A DNA stretch of 64,000 nt from Chlamydiales bacterium. GTDB lineage: Bacteria; Chlamydiota; Chlamydiia; Chlamydiales; JARBTQ01. A program made the translations under genes and the position numbers. The notes under the pieces were generated by a model. The model saw only the letters and a program-made list of their open reading frames with translations, was not told where the DNA came from and made no database searches. Below are positions 24,877 to 34,560 of the stretch, in pieces. Position 1 is the first letter of the stretch. Each line of letters opens with the position of its first letter. The DNA is taken from contig JARBTQ010000004.1 in NCBI GenBank assembly GCA_029240075.1, positions 1 to 64,000 on the forward strand. Reading direction: 5' to 3'.

Positions 24877-27132
24877 TTATTTGTCTTGCCAATCTGAATT
24901 GTTAGCCTCACTGTCCTCCTCCTCATCTTTTATTTGTCCACGTCTAAGATTTAGAGCTTCCGAAAGAGCACTTGACAAATCCCCTCCTTTGTTACCCGGC
25001 ATATCTTTGAGAGGAGCAAGTGGTTTCACCTGGTCAGGCTTCCGTAGCTCTACACCGTTTTGAATTTCCTTCATTAAGTCTTTACGGGGATTAGGAGCAG
25101 GTGGAGGTTGTGTATTTTTAGACTGCGCTTCCGATATATCAGCTTTTTTTAGCTTCCTCTTGGCACTTAATATTTCATTTTTAAGAGATGTTTCAGGTGG
25201 TGGTGGTGGTGGTGTGTCTTCTATAGTACTTTTAATAGAAGGTTCACCTTCTTTTTTTCGTATAACTTCTGGAGATGGAGAGAGGGGTTCCTCGCTAGAC
25301 TTTACCTGTTTCGATTCTGACTTGCCGAAGTCAAACACTATATCGCCTGAGGTCTTAAATTCCCCCTTTTTTGGTTTGGGAGATAGGTCTTTATGCAAGG
25401 TATCGTTACTAGAGCTTATGTTCTTTTCTTCAGTAAGAGTTGAGATATTATCAGATATAACTGGTTGTTCATATTCAACAAAATTTATTTCATTTTCTTT
25501 ATCTTCCTCATTTTGTAAATCTTGCCCGTTTGGTGGTGAAATTGGAGGATTTGTAGATACAGGGGCTGGATTTGGGGTAGGTTGCACAGAATTACCAGGG
25601 GCATTTCTGATAGTCTTTTGTGGGTTTTGAAGAATACTTTGAGTAAATGAGTCAGCATAAAAACTTTGAATATTTTCGAATACCGCTCTATTATATTTTT
25701 GGTCATATCCCTCTCTCCACTCGTCAGCTATAGGAGTTACAGAAGCGCTATTATGTTCTAGACGACTTAATGAAGTTTTTTGAATTATAATTGATCCCTG
25801 TTCTACCTTTTTCCCTTGTTCTTTCTTTATAGCATTTACTAGTTCTTTGAAAGGTTGGGTGGCTCGCTTTATAGCTCCGGAGAAACCTTGGCTATCTATC
25901 ACACTTTTAAGAAATGCGAACGATTCTTCTTCGTCTTTAGCTAACAAATTTTTATTTTGGTAACAAGCATCTATTACTAATTTTCTATTATCAAATAACT
26001 GAGGGATATCATGTCGATCATTAAATTTTTGTGTTAATTGAATAGTGAGGCTATTAGCTAAATCATTAAAGCTTTGATTGCTTTGCAGATAGTTTATTTT
26101 ATCAGAGAGTTTTTTAGTATCCCCCATAAAAGTTTTTTTATCTAGGACATAGTTGTCAAGTGTAAGGTGATCTATCACATTCTCTTTAAAGTCTTTTACA
26201 GTTTCATCAATTCCATCTTGCAGTTGTTTCAATTTTAGCTCTTTATCTTGAATCGCATCTTCTAGCTGTTTCTTTTCCTCTTCATCCGACCTATGTTTTG
26301 CTTCAGTTAATTTTTTCCTTAATTCTTCTATCTCTTTATTGAGTGATTCTTGATTTTCTATGTTTTCATATATTTTATCCCCTATGTTATTAGTATTTTT
26401 TTCAAGCAGCTGTAGCAAATAAAAAAAAGCTACCTTATTCTCTAATTTTTCTAAAGTGGCTTCAATCTTGCCAGTAACTAGGTTTTTATGCTGTTGATTT
26501 AGTGATTTGTCGATCGAGCCAGATCCTGGTTGGGAGCTAAAGTTACCAGAGTATTTGATTTTGATGTTTTCTGGGTGAATCGTTTGGAAAATTCCTAAGT
26601 ACCTTGTTGTTTCTTTAGCTGAGAATTTAAGTACTTTCAACTCATTCAGTCGTTCACTAGCATCAGAAATTCTTTGTTGCTGCACCTGTACGTTATCCGT
26701 ATATCCAAAATAAAAGTCCTCTTGTATTCTCTGGGCAATTTTATAAACTTTATTGGCCAATAAAGCTTGTTCTTTCAATGTTACAGCCCCACTTCCTCCC
26801 CATAGACTTTTTTCCGCCGGAAGTTGGTTGATTGTACGACACTCATACAGAGGTTGTCTATCACTACCAGCAGTTTCCCCAACTTTAACAAAGACATAAA
26901 ATTGCCTGGAAATATTCCGTTTATGTAAGTCTTTTTCAGGGGTCAGATCATACAACTGTATATCAGTATCGCCTGCTTTTACAAGGTTGCCGTGTTTCTC
27001 TGTCATTGTAGCCTTTATCTGATCCTGTGTCCAAAAACCTCCATTAGCGGGAGTAGACGCTGCGGATTGTGTGGTGGTTTGACTTACATTAGCCGAAATA
27101 TCGATATGCAAATTGTTAGAGTTAATCGTCAT
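24877..27132 (-). CDS. candidate actin-nucleation effector with a C-terminal WASP-like WH2-connector-acidic (VCA) module
   Basis: This 751-residue protein has no signal peptide. The N-terminal ~240 residues show no named domain. A charged coiled coil spans about 245-320 (LNKEIEELRKKLTEAKHRSD). From about 530 it is low-complexity and proline-rich (TPNPAPVSTNPPISPPNG). After six prolines (641-646) comes a possible degenerate actin-binding motif (LSAKRKLKKAD), then PPPAPNP and a good WH2 motif, DLMKEIQNGVELRK (685-698), matching 'LLxxIxxGxxLKx'. A connector-like amphipathic helix follows, LSSALSEALNLRRGQI (719-734), aligning without gaps to N-WASP IVGALMEVMQKRSKAI. The end is acidic with a single tryptophan (EEEDSEANNSDWQDK), like the Arp2/3-binding 'DEWED/ENDWSD' tails. 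This order is that of WASP/WAVE and Rickettsia RickA. GAGGG precedes the ATG. Secretion and activity are inferred. Confidence 0.75.
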   Translation of the reverse strand: MTINSNNLHIDISANVSQTTTQSAASTPANGGFWTQDQIKATMTEKHGNLVKAGDTDIQLYDLTPEKDLHKRNISRQFYVFVKVGETAGSDRQPLYECRTINQLPAEKSLWGGSGAVTLKEQALLANKVYKIAQRIQEDFYFGYTDNVQVQQQRISDASERLNELKVLKFSAKETTRYLGIFQTIHPENIKIKYSGNFSSQPGSGSIDKSLNQQHKNLVTGKIEATLEKLENKVAFFYLLQLLEKNTNNIGDKIYENIENQESLNKEIEELRKKLTEAKHRSDEEEKKQLEDAIQDKELKLKQLQDGIDETVKDFKENVIDHLTLDNYVLDKKTFMGDTKKLSDKINYLQSNQSFNDLANSLTIQLTQKFNDRHDIPQLFDNRKLVIDACYQNKNLLAKDEEESFAFLKSVIDSQGFSGAIKRATQPFKELVNAIKKEQGKKVEQGSIIIQKTSLSRLEHNSASVTPIADEWREGYDQKYNRAVFENIQSFYADSFTQSILQNPQKTIRNAPGNSVQPTPNPAPVSTNPPISPPNGQDLQNEEDKENEINFVEYEQPVISDNISTLTEEKNISSSNDTLHKDLSPKPKKGEFKTSGDIVFDFGKSESKQVKSSEEPLSPSPEVIRKKEGEPSIKSTIEDTPPPPPPETSLKNEILSAKRKLKKADISEAQSKNTQPPPAPNPRKDLMKEIQNGVELRKPDQVKPLAPLKDMPGNKGGDLSSALSEALNLRRGQIKDEEEDSEANNSDWQDK

Positions 27133-27532
27133 AAATCCCTCTTATAAACTAATTTTTTCAATTAAATTTACAGTACTCAAGTCTTGTTAATTTTTTATTA
27201 AGAAGGGTGGCTCCATACACTATAAAGTCACTACGACAAATTGTAAAAATAGCAGAAGAGAATCTTATGTCAGGAAGCCTAGCCTTTTTATTGCGCTTTT
27301 GCTATTTTATCTTGCATATTGAGAACCTAATTTCTGGAATAACTTATGTAAGAGGATAGACCTTCTCTAAGATTGTATTGCAGCGATGCAATTAACCTTC
27401 AAGAAACTAAATAAATGATGTTTTTAGTTGTAATTAGAGGGCTTTCTTAGGTGCTTCCTTAAATAAGCTTTTCTTTCAGAGGAATAAAAGAACCTTCGAA
27501 TTGAATATATAAGTATAGAATAATGGAGTTTT
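27133..27532. other. divergent intergenic region between the VCA-like gene and fabF
   Basis: 400 bases that must carry the promoters of both divergent genes. The DNA is AT-rich with many TATAAT-like hexamers, so I cannot choose a promoter confidently. TAGACCTTCTCTAAG near 27355 resembles half of the palindrome family, but its other arm is missing. No coding frame is visible. Confidence 0.4.
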
Positions 27533-28783
27533 ATGAACAAAAAGCGAGTTGTTATAACAGGAATGGGTGTTGTTTCTTGCTTTGGAAATGATGTAGAACA
27601 ATTTTATAATTCCCTTTTGCAAGGCAAAAGTGGGGTTACTCCTATCACAGCTTTTCCGTGCGAAGACTATCCAACTCGTTTTGCTGCTGCTATTCATAAC
27701 TTTGATCCGGGCGAATATATTGATAAAAAACAGGCTCGCCGTGTTGATCCTTGTATAGCTTATGCTATGGTTGCAGGAAAAAAAGCGTTAGAGGCTGCCA
27801 AATTAACAGGGGAGGCTTTCGATAGCCTCAATAAAATGAAAGCAGGAGTCATCATTGGTTCTGGAATTGGAGGAATGGGAATTTTCTCAAATAATGTAGA
27901 GTCTCTTATACAAAAAGGTGTGCGACGTGTTTCCCCCTTCTTTGTACCTTATACACTGACAAATATGCCAGGTGGTTTATTAGGAATCGACTTGGGCTTT
28001 AGAGGACCTAACTATTCTATTTCTACAGCTTGTGCTACCTCTAATTATACTATAATCGCAGCTGCTAACCATATCAAAGCGGGCGAAGCTGATGTTATTT
28101 TATGTGGAGGAACAGAAGCTCCTATAACTCCTATAGGTCTAGCAGGATTCAGTGCTTGCAAAGCTCTTTCAGAAAGAAATGATGAACCACAAAGAGCCTC
28201 CAGACCATGGGACACACAGCGAGATGGATTTGTGATGGGGGAAGGATCAGGTGTTTTAGTATTGGAAAGTTTGGAACATGCCTTGGCGCGTGGAGCCCCT
28301 ATATTAGGAGAATTTCTTGGTGGAGGGATCTCTTGCGATGCACATCATATGACAGACCCGCGCCCTGATGGTATGGGAGTTATCCAATGTATTGAGCAAG
28401 CTTTACATAATGCTGAGATAACGCCTGATCAAGTAAACTATATCAATGCTCATGGGACTTCAACTCCAGTAGGCGACGTTGCGGAACTTGGAGCAATCAA
28501 AAAAGTATTTGCAAACCGCTCTCATATGAAGATGAATTCTACTAAATCGATGATTGGACACTCATTAGGCGCTGCAGGTGCACTAGAAGCTATAGCAGTA
28601 GTCATGTCATTTATGACGGGTATGGTGCACCCTACAATTAATCACGAAAATCCAGAACCTGATCTAGGTATCGATATTGTTCCTAATTATGCACAAAAGC
28701 ATAACGTCAGTGTTGCATTGTCTAACTCCTTCGGATTTGGTGGTCATAATTCGTCGATCGTGTTAGCTCCCTATCGTCCTTAA
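27533..28783 (+). CDS. fabF: 3-oxoacyl-[acyl-carrier-protein] synthase II
   Basis: This 416-residue condensing enzyme elongates acyl-ACP with malonyl-ACP in type II fatty acid synthesis. It has the N-terminal RVVITGMGVVSCFGNDV, the active-site cysteine in ISTACATSNYTI (about 168), and two catalytic histidines in NAHGTSTPVGDVAE and KSMIGHSLGAAGALEA. The C-terminal SNSFGFGGHNSSIVL is typical of KAS II. Length and motifs are those of a housekeeping FabF, unlike the two shorter, divergent ketosynthases of the APE cluster at 50.9-54.6 kb. TGGAG lies before the ATG. It is followed after 31 bases by SNF2 helicase 3. Confidence 0.94.
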   Translation: MNKKRVVITGMGVVSCFGNDVEQFYNSLLQGKSGVTPITAFPCEDYPTRFAAAIHNFDPGEYIDKKQARRVDPCIAYAMVAGKKALEAAKLTGEAFDSLNKMKAGVIIGSGIGGMGIFSNNVESLIQKGVRRVSPFFVPYTLTNMPGGLLGIDLGFRGPNYSISTACATSNYTIIAAANHIKAGEADVILCGGTEAPITPIGLAGFSACKALSERNDEPQRASRPWDTQRDGFVMGEGSGVLVLESLEHALARGAPILGEFLGGGISCDAHHMTDPRPDGMGVIQCIEQALHNAEITPDQVNYINAHGTSTPVGDVAELGAIKKVFANRSHMKMNSTKSMIGHSLGAAGALEAIAVVMSFMTGMVHPTINHENPEPDLGIDIVPNYAQKHNVSVALSNSFGFGGHNSSIVLAPYRP

Positions 28784-28814
28784 ACAAATTTACAAGGGCC
28801 AGTGGTGACAAAAT

Positions 28815-31800
28815 ATGACTGCTAAAAAGTTCTTTATCGACGCTTTAAAAGCGAAGAAACAGTTTGCACCACCTGCTGCCCAGCAAGGCTTCCGTATCGC
28901 TGGGCAAGATGTTGTAACTCAGCTAGAGTTAAGTTATGATGCGGTTCAACAAGCAATAAGGCTTGAAAGTGTGGTCTTAGATAAAGAAAATACCTATAGA
29001 CCGACCCTTATGTTCCATCGACAAACAGCTAATTTAACTACCTCTATTTGCCAGTGTACAGAGGAAAATCTTTGCTGCCATGCTTATGCGACTTTACTTG
29101 TATTGGAAAGGGATAACCAAAAACACGTTCGTCAATCAGGGGTTATCGACGTTTCCCACTATTTCCTATCCACCCAGGCACTTGAGCAAATTAGTCATTC
29201 ATCTCAACAATGGGCCTTACAGCAAGAACAAAAGCAAAGGGAAATTGATTTAGAAGTTTGGGAACAGGAAAGTATAGAACTTCTTATAGGTGGTGCTGTA
29301 TCCCAAGATTTACCCCTGATGGCTATGCGATGGAAACTATTAGCAAACCCTAGAGGGGGACAATACAGCGTTAGATTATTAGCCTATAATTCACTTACAA
29401 ATACGGAAACCATAGTTTCTATTAAAGAATTGCAAGAGTTTTATTTAGAAGGCAATTCTTATATTATACAAGGTATTACCTATCGCGAGCCAAAGGAGCT
29501 CTTTAATTTAGCAGATTGGGAACAGTTCTTATGGATTGTAAATTGTAAAGGGGAAGAGGATTCCATCAACGCTGTCCAATTTGTAAAATTCATTGAACTA
29601 GCACATATTAAAAAGTGGAATAACATTTCTCTAAATCAATCTGAACAAACTCTTGAGATCAAAGATGAACCTTTTAAGGTAAATGTATCACTTGTTGAAG
29701 AGAAAAATTTTTATCACTTTAGCCGATCGGCTGATGTCCCTGCTGTAGAAGGAGCTATCAAGCGGCAGCTACAGCTAATTACTGTAGCAACTCCTTGGTT
29801 ATTGATTATCGATCAGCGGATAGTTTTATGTACTTCTAAAAATATAACGGAAAGACATACAGCTTTATTCCAATATTTAGAAATACAAGGACTTCCAAAA
29901 CAGCTATTTCCCTCCTTTTGTAATAATATTTTGCCCCATTTACCCCCAGATATTCAGGTTGAGATCCCTGAAGCAACCAAGTCCCTTTATAAAGAAGTTG
30001 CTCAGCCTTTAATTGTAGAAGTAGTATTTGATACAATTGGGATAGATCGCCTTTCAGTGTCTTTTTCATTCCATTATGGCCCCTATACTGCTGAAATTAA
30101 GAAAAAGGAAGGGGTTATCCTTTTCCCTGCAGAAATGGTTTTACCCCGAGAGCTTATCCAAGAGCAAGAAATACTCAAATTTCTTTTGTCTAAGCTGCAA
30201 TATGACCAAACTTTTGCTCGTTTTTCAATTTCAGCGGATGAGTTTATTCCGTATTACCAAAATTTAATTGCTCATCCAAAGGCCATAGCTGGCGAGCTAG
30301 TCTGTCGCTTTAGTCAATCGCTAGAAAAAAAAACTCATTACTTAGATCAATCGATTAAGCTATCAGTTCAATCAACAGGTAATCGTAATTTCTTTGAAGT
30401 AGGATTTGAAATTCCCCATTTTCTAAAGGATATTCCTCTAGAGGTTTTAAGGGAATCTTTGAGCAAGGGGCATAAGATTATCCGAACAAAAAAAGGGGAT
30501 TTCTTCTTTTTCGATAAAAATGAGGTGGCAGTTAAGAATGCAGCAGCTCTATTAGAACTTTTAGAAGGATTACATGTTGAAAACTTTAGCTCATTAAAAT
30601 CAAAAGTTACTTCACGCTGGAATCTTTGGAGTTTATACTGTCGCCGTAAGGATTGTGCTTTTGAATGGGATCAAACAACGGAAGATATTTTTATAAGTCA
30701 GATTGACTGTGCTAAGGACCTTCCGCTAAGGAAAATTCCTAAAAAGTTTAATGGTGAATTGAGGCCTTACCAAAAAGAGGGGTTTGACTGGCTTTGTCGC
30801 TTACAAGCTGGGGGATTTGAAGGAATTTTAGCTGATGATATGGGGCTTGGTAAAACCATTCAAACAATTGTCTTTTTAGCTAGCGAGAAAGAAAATAAAG
30901 CTCCCCATCCAAGCCTTGTTGTATGCCCTACCTCTTTACTTGAAAACTGGCATAATGAGATTCGTAAATTTGCACCAAGTTTGGTAACTCATGTTGTAAC
31001 AGGAACTCCTGAAGAGCGGCAAGCTTTGCTCCATAATGGAAAAGGGGTGGATGTTTGGATCACTTCTTATAACCTATTGCAAAAAGATATTCAGTCTTAT
31101 CTGAAGTTAAATTTTCATTATATTATTTTAGATGAAGCTCAACATATCAAAAATCCTACAACACGAAATGCACTTCTAGCAAAACAACTTGTAGCGACTC
31201 ATCGTCTTATTTTAACTGGAACTCCTATTGAAAACTCTTTAAAGGATCTATGGAGTTTGTTTGATTTTATAATGCCTGGTTTTTTGCACTCTTATCGTAC
31301 ATTCACACAACTTTATCCAGTGTCAGATCAGGAAGCTAAGGAACGCTTAAAAAGGCGAATAGAGCCTTTTATTTTGAGACGGTTGAAGAAAGATGTATTA
31401 GATGAACTGCCCCCTGTTAACCATATTGTAGCTCGTTGTGAGTTGGATGTAACCCAAAAAGGGATCTATCGCAATTTAGTAGAACAAATAGTTAAAGAAG
31501 TAGATGCCGAAATTGTACAACATGGATCAAAGCAGGCTCATATCCATATTTTAGCAGGTTTAACTCGCCTAAAGCAGCTTTGCTGCCATCCTTTATTGCT
31601 TGGAGTAGAAGCTCCTTCTGCTAAATTCGATTTATTATTAGAATTAGTTGATGAACTGCTGGATGGAGGGCACAGAGCTATTATCTTTAGTCAATACACT
31701 AAGATGCTACATTTGATATCGCAAGTGCTTCAACAAAAGAAAATTCGCCATAGTTATTTAGATGGTTCTGTCAAAAATAGATTAGAGCGTGTGGAGGAGT

Positions 31801-32135
31801 TTAATCGCGATACAGAGATCCCCTTCTTTCTTATTTCACTGCGAGCAGGAGGAATCGGCCTTAACTTAGTAGGGGCTGATAGAGTTATCCATTACGATTT
31901 ATGGTGGAATCCCGCAGTTGAGAATCAAGCAACAGATCGTGTTCACAGAATAGGGCAGACAGAAAGCGTGACTAGTTATAAACTGATCACAAATGGAACC
32001 ATCGAGCAAAAAATCTTAGAATTACAAGGGGAAAAGCAGCAACTAATCAATACCGTTGTAGGGGAAAATTCTTACAACCTATTAGCAGAGATGAGTTGGA
32101 CAGAAATTAAGGAGCGTTTACTTGAATCAACATAG
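28815..32135 (+). CDS. SNF2/SWI2-family helicase with SWIM zinc finger (helicase 3)
   Basis: This 1106-residue paralogue of helicase 2 has a SWIM zinc finger at about residues 76-95 (SICQCTEENLCCHAYATLL; C-x-C...C-x-H). An SNF2-associated middle region precedes the ATPase core from about residue 650 (LRPYQKEGFDWLCRL). Walker A is ADDMGLGKT (about 674); DEAQ is in ILDEAQHIKNP; then ILTGTPIENS, SLRAGGIGLNLVGAD and QATDRVHRIGQ. All motifs are intact. The Nudix gene starts inside its last codons (14-base overlap), so the two are co-transcribed. The start codon ATG at 28815 has only a weak ribosome-binding site. Confidence 0.93.
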   Translation: MTAKKFFIDALKAKKQFAPPAAQQGFRIAGQDVVTQLELSYDAVQQAIRLESVVLDKENTYRPTLMFHRQTANLTTSICQCTEENLCCHAYATLLVLERDNQKHVRQSGVIDVSHYFLSTQALEQISHSSQQWALQQEQKQREIDLEVWEQESIELLIGGAVSQDLPLMAMRWKLLANPRGGQYSVRLLAYNSLTNTETIVSIKELQEFYLEGNSYIIQGITYREPKELFNLADWEQFLWIVNCKGEEDSINAVQFVKFIELAHIKKWNNISLNQSEQTLEIKDEPFKVNVSLVEEKNFYHFSRSADVPAVEGAIKRQLQLITVATPWLLIIDQRIVLCTSKNITERHTALFQYLEIQGLPKQLFPSFCNNILPHLPPDIQVEIPEATKSLYKEVAQPLIVEVVFDTIGIDRLSVSFSFHYGPYTAEIKKKEGVILFPAEMVLPRELIQEQEILKFLLSKLQYDQTFARFSISADEFIPYYQNLIAHPKAIAGELVCRFSQSLEKKTHYLDQSIKLSVQSTGNRNFFEVGFEIPHFLKDIPLEVLRESLSKGHKIIRTKKGDFFFFDKNEVAVKNAAALLELLEGLHVENFSSLKSKVTSRWNLWSLYCRRKDCAFEWDQTTEDIFISQIDCAKDLPLRKIPKKFNGELRPYQKEGFDWLCRLQAGGFEGILADDMGLGKTIQTIVFLASEKENKAPHPSLVVCPTSLLENWHNEIRKFAPSLVTHVVTGTPEERQALLHNGKGVDVWITSYNLLQKDIQSYLKLNFHYIILDEAQHIKNPTTRNALLAKQLVATHRLILTGTPIENSLKDLWSLFDFIMPGFLHSYRTFTQLYPVSDQEAKERLKRRIEPFILRRLKKDVLDELPPVNHIVARCELDVTQKGIYRNLVEQIVKEVDAEIVQHGSKQAHIHILAGLTRLKQLCCHPLLLGVEAPSAKFDLLLELVDELLDGGHRAIIFSQYTKMLHLISQVLQQKKIRHSYLDGSVKNRLERVEEFNRDTEIPFFLISLRAGGIGLNLVGADRVIHYDLWWNPAVENQATDRVHRIGQTESVTSYKLITNGTIEQKILELQGEKQQLINTVVGENSYNLLAEMSWTEIKERLLEST

Positions 32136-32556
32136 ACCAACAATAGAAGAACATTCTTGTGGTATCATTCCTTTACGTCAGGGAGAAGGGGGATATGAGA
32201 TATTCCTAATTCAACATTACCGAGGACATTGGGGTTTTCCAAAAGGATTAATGGAATCTGGTGAGGAGCCGCAACAAACAGCTGAAAGGGAGTTATTTGA
32301 AGAGACAGCACTATCCGTGACAAATTATCTTTCATTGACTCCTATTGTTGAGGATTATTACTTTAGAACGGCAAGGGGATTCATTCATAAAACAGTTACT
32401 TATTTTGTAGCTTATGTTCAAGGAGAACCTAAGCTGCAAGAGTCTGAAGTAAAAGCTGGGCAATGGGTAACGATAGATAAAGTGCTTGATTATCTGTATT
32501 TTCCCAGTAGTAAAACTGTTTTCAATAAAGCTTTAGATATTTTAGAGCATTTATAA
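32122..32556 (+). CDS. Nudix hydrolase
   Basis: This 144-residue Nudix protein hydrolyses nucleoside diphosphates linked to another group. The Nudix box is GLMESGEEPQQTAERELFEE, followed by TAL, matching G-x5-E-x7-REU-x-EE-x-G-U except that the last glycine is alanine. HSCGIIPLRQGEGGYEIFLI and HWGFPKG before it resemble diadenosine-polyphosphate (Ap4A) hydrolases of the MutT/NUDT2 type, so Ap4A is a possible substrate. The start is a TTG at 32122 inside the helicase gene, supported by AAGGAG at 32109-32114. That overlap indicates translational coupling. Confidence 0.88.
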   Translation: MNQHRPTIEEHSCGIIPLRQGEGGYEIFLIQHYRGHWGFPKGLMESGEEPQQTAERELFEETALSVTNYLSLTPIVEDYYFRTARGFIHKTVTYFVAYVQGEPKLQESEVKAGQWVTIDKVLDYLYFPSSKTVFNKALDILEHL

Positions 32557-32682
32557 AATGTTTATATACACCTAGAAAGGCTTTAAATCAAAATAGCTTT
32601 TTTATGAAATTTTTTTCGCAAAGTTTTATTAAAGCAATCGATAAGAAGTAGTGTAAGGGTTCTAATAAGAGGAAAAATCGTT

Positions 32683-33582
32683 TTGCCTGCTCTCGAATTA
32701 ACAAGATTAAAAAAAACATATGGGCAACTGACAGCTGTCAATGACTTCAGTTTAAATATTGAAGAGGGGGAGATCTTTGCTCTACTAGGCCCTAATGGAG
32801 CGGGAAAATCATCTATTATATCCATGATAGCAGGATTAGAAACCATTACCGAAGGTTCTATTACGGTTTGTGGATTAGACTCTATCCTAAATAGGCAGGA
32901 AATTAAGAGATTGATAGGAATTGTTCCTCAAGAGATTATCAGTCATGGGTTTTTCACAGCATGGGAAGTTTTAAAATTTCACTCTGGCTACTATGGAATT
33001 TCTGATAATTTAAACTGGACTGAGTTCCTCTTAAAAAAGCTCAATCTCTGGGAACATAGGAATAAAAAAGTGGGAGAAATGAGTGGAGGCATGAAGCGGC
33101 GTCTTTTGATTGCCAAAGCCTTAGTTCATAAGCCAAAACTTTTGATTCTCGATGAACCAACTGCAGGAGTTGACATCCAACTAAGAGCTGCACTATGGCA
33201 GTTTATTAAAGAATTAAACTCAGAAGGGATGACGATTTTACTTACAACGCATTATATAGAAGAAGCAGAAAGATTATGTCATCGTGTAGGGATTATTAAC
33301 AGGGGAATGCTACAAAAAGTTGATCATACATCTAGCCTAATCGCCAACTTAACTTATCGCCAATTTATATTTACCTTTAAAGAGATTCCCACGATGTTTT
33401 CCCATCCATGGCTCTTTTCTCAAAATAATTACGAAGTAGTTTTCCGAGTGCCCTCATTGATCGATTTGGATGCTTTATGCAAAGAAATTCGTTTAGACAT
33501 TACACAAATTAGGGATCTAAAGATACAAGAAGGAAATTTAGAAGAGGCTCTTATGTCAATATTAGGAGAAAATAATGTTTAA
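32683..33582 (+). CDS. ABC-2 type exporter, ATP-binding subunit
   Basis: This 299-residue ATPase powers the permease encoded next. Motifs: Walker A LLGPNGAGKSS, Q-loop IVPQEI, signature MSGGMKRRL (in place of LSGGQ), Walker B LLILDEPTAGVDI, and switch histidine LLTTHYIEEAE. It belongs to the DrrA/NodI/YadG group, which drives drug, lipid or polysaccharide export. The start is a TTG at 32683 with AGAGG about 10 bases upstream; no better in-frame start exists near the conserved N-terminus. It overlaps the permease gene by 8 bases. Confidence 0.92.
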   Translation: MPALELTRLKKTYGQLTAVNDFSLNIEEGEIFALLGPNGAGKSSIISMIAGLETITEGSITVCGLDSILNRQEIKRLIGIVPQEIISHGFFTAWEVLKFHSGYYGISDNLNWTEFLLKKLNLWEHRNKKVGEMSGGMKRRLLIAKALVHKPKLLILDEPTAGVDIQLRAALWQFIKELNSEGMTILLTTHYIEEAERLCHRVGIINRGMLQKVDHTSSLIANLTYRQFIFTFKEIPTMFSHPWLFSQNNYEVVFRVPSLIDLDALCKEIRLDITQIRDLKIQEGNLEEALMSILGENNV

Positions 33583-34375
33583 GAAGATGCGACTAGGATG
33601 GATTGGTGCCTTTACTCTTTTTCGCAAGGAAGTTAAAAGATTTTTACGGGTCATTGGGCAAACAGTTTTTACCCCAATCGTTAATTCGATCTTGTATATA
33701 TTAATCTTTGGGATCAATCTTGGGGGAAATGTAGTAGGCATTGATGATAAAGGATCTTATCTAGCTTTTCTTATACCAGGCCTTATAGCTATGAATGTGC
33801 TTAATAATGCCTTTCAGAATGTTGTAGGAACCCTAATGATTTCTAAATTTCATGGTGACTTAGAAGATTTGAAGTTAGTTCCTTTAACCCCTCATCAAAT
33901 CATTTGGGCACTTAGCTTAGCTTCAACACTTAGGGGATTAATCATCGGAGCACTTGTTGCCTGTGTAGGGCAATATTTTCTAAGTCATTATGAAAACAGG
34001 TCCTTGGAGCTGCTTTCGCCAAGTCTATTGATGTTTTTTTTAATTGTAGGGGGAACTTTTTTTGCTCAGATCGGAATTTGTGTGGGGCTTTGGGCTAAAA
34101 CTTTTGAGCAAGCTAGTGCTGTTGGAACATTTATATTAATGCCTTTAATCTATTTAGGAGGGACCTTTTTCCCTTTGAATACACTCGATCCTTTTTGGCA
34201 AAATATTTCTAGACTAAATCCGCTTCTATACTATACTAATGGGATCCGTTATGCGACGCTTGGTTTAATCGACTTGTCCGTAGTAGTATGTATACTAGTT
34301 GCTATCGCCAGCTTTATTTGTACTTACCTAATGGCTCTTTGGAGCGTGAAGCATGGAAAATACTCTCGCTGGTGA
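33575..34375 (+). CDS. ABC-2 type exporter, permease subunit
   Basis: This 266-residue integral membrane protein has six hydrophobic segments. Typical ABC-2 membrane features are FRKEVKRFLRVIGQTVFTPI before TM1 and LIYLGGTFFPLNTLDPFWQ before the last periplasmic turn ('YLSG..FP...LP.....' in relatives such as YadH and NodJ). It would form the channel with the preceding ATPase. AGGAG lies before the ATG. The substrate is unknown. Confidence 0.9.
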   Translation: MFKKMRLGWIGAFTLFRKEVKRFLRVIGQTVFTPIVNSILYILIFGINLGGNVVGIDDKGSYLAFLIPGLIAMNVLNNAFQNVVGTLMISKFHGDLEDLKLVPLTPHQIIWALSLASTLRGLIIGALVACVGQYFLSHYENRSLELLSPSLLMFFLIVGGTFFAQIGICVGLWAKTFEQASAVGTFILMPLIYLGGTFFPLNTLDPFWQNISRLNPLLYYTNGIRYATLGLIDLSVVVCILVAIASFICTYLMALWSVKHGKYSRW

Positions 34376-34463
34376 TAGAGGAGATTAAAATTTGCGCTTG
34401 TTCCCAGTTAAAGTGAGTTTTTTCTTATTCTCTCTAACCAAAACTTGATTTTACACAACTCAG

Positions 34464-34495
34464 TAGACCTTGCAAAGTTGTGTTTGCAAGGTCTA
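34464..34495 (+). terminator. hairpin after the ABC exporter operon; palindrome family member
   Basis: A perfect 13-bp stem (TAGACCTTGCAAA at 34464-34476, complement at 34483-34495) with a 6-base loop lies about 90 bases beyond the permease stop. There is no strong T-run, so termination is likely but not certain. The AGACCTTGCAAA core matches the other palindromes in this window. Confidence 0.6.
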
Positions 34496-34560
34496 ATTAA
34501 TAGTTTATGATATTACTACAATTCTCATACTCTCATTTTCCGATAGTATGATTTAAGAAA

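Noticed and set aside
25160-25630. 156-residue plus-strand ORF opposite the VCA-like gene
   Set aside because: It is a shadow: its glycine/serine runs are the complement of proline-rich and acidic codons of the minus-strand gene, and it has no ribosome-binding site.
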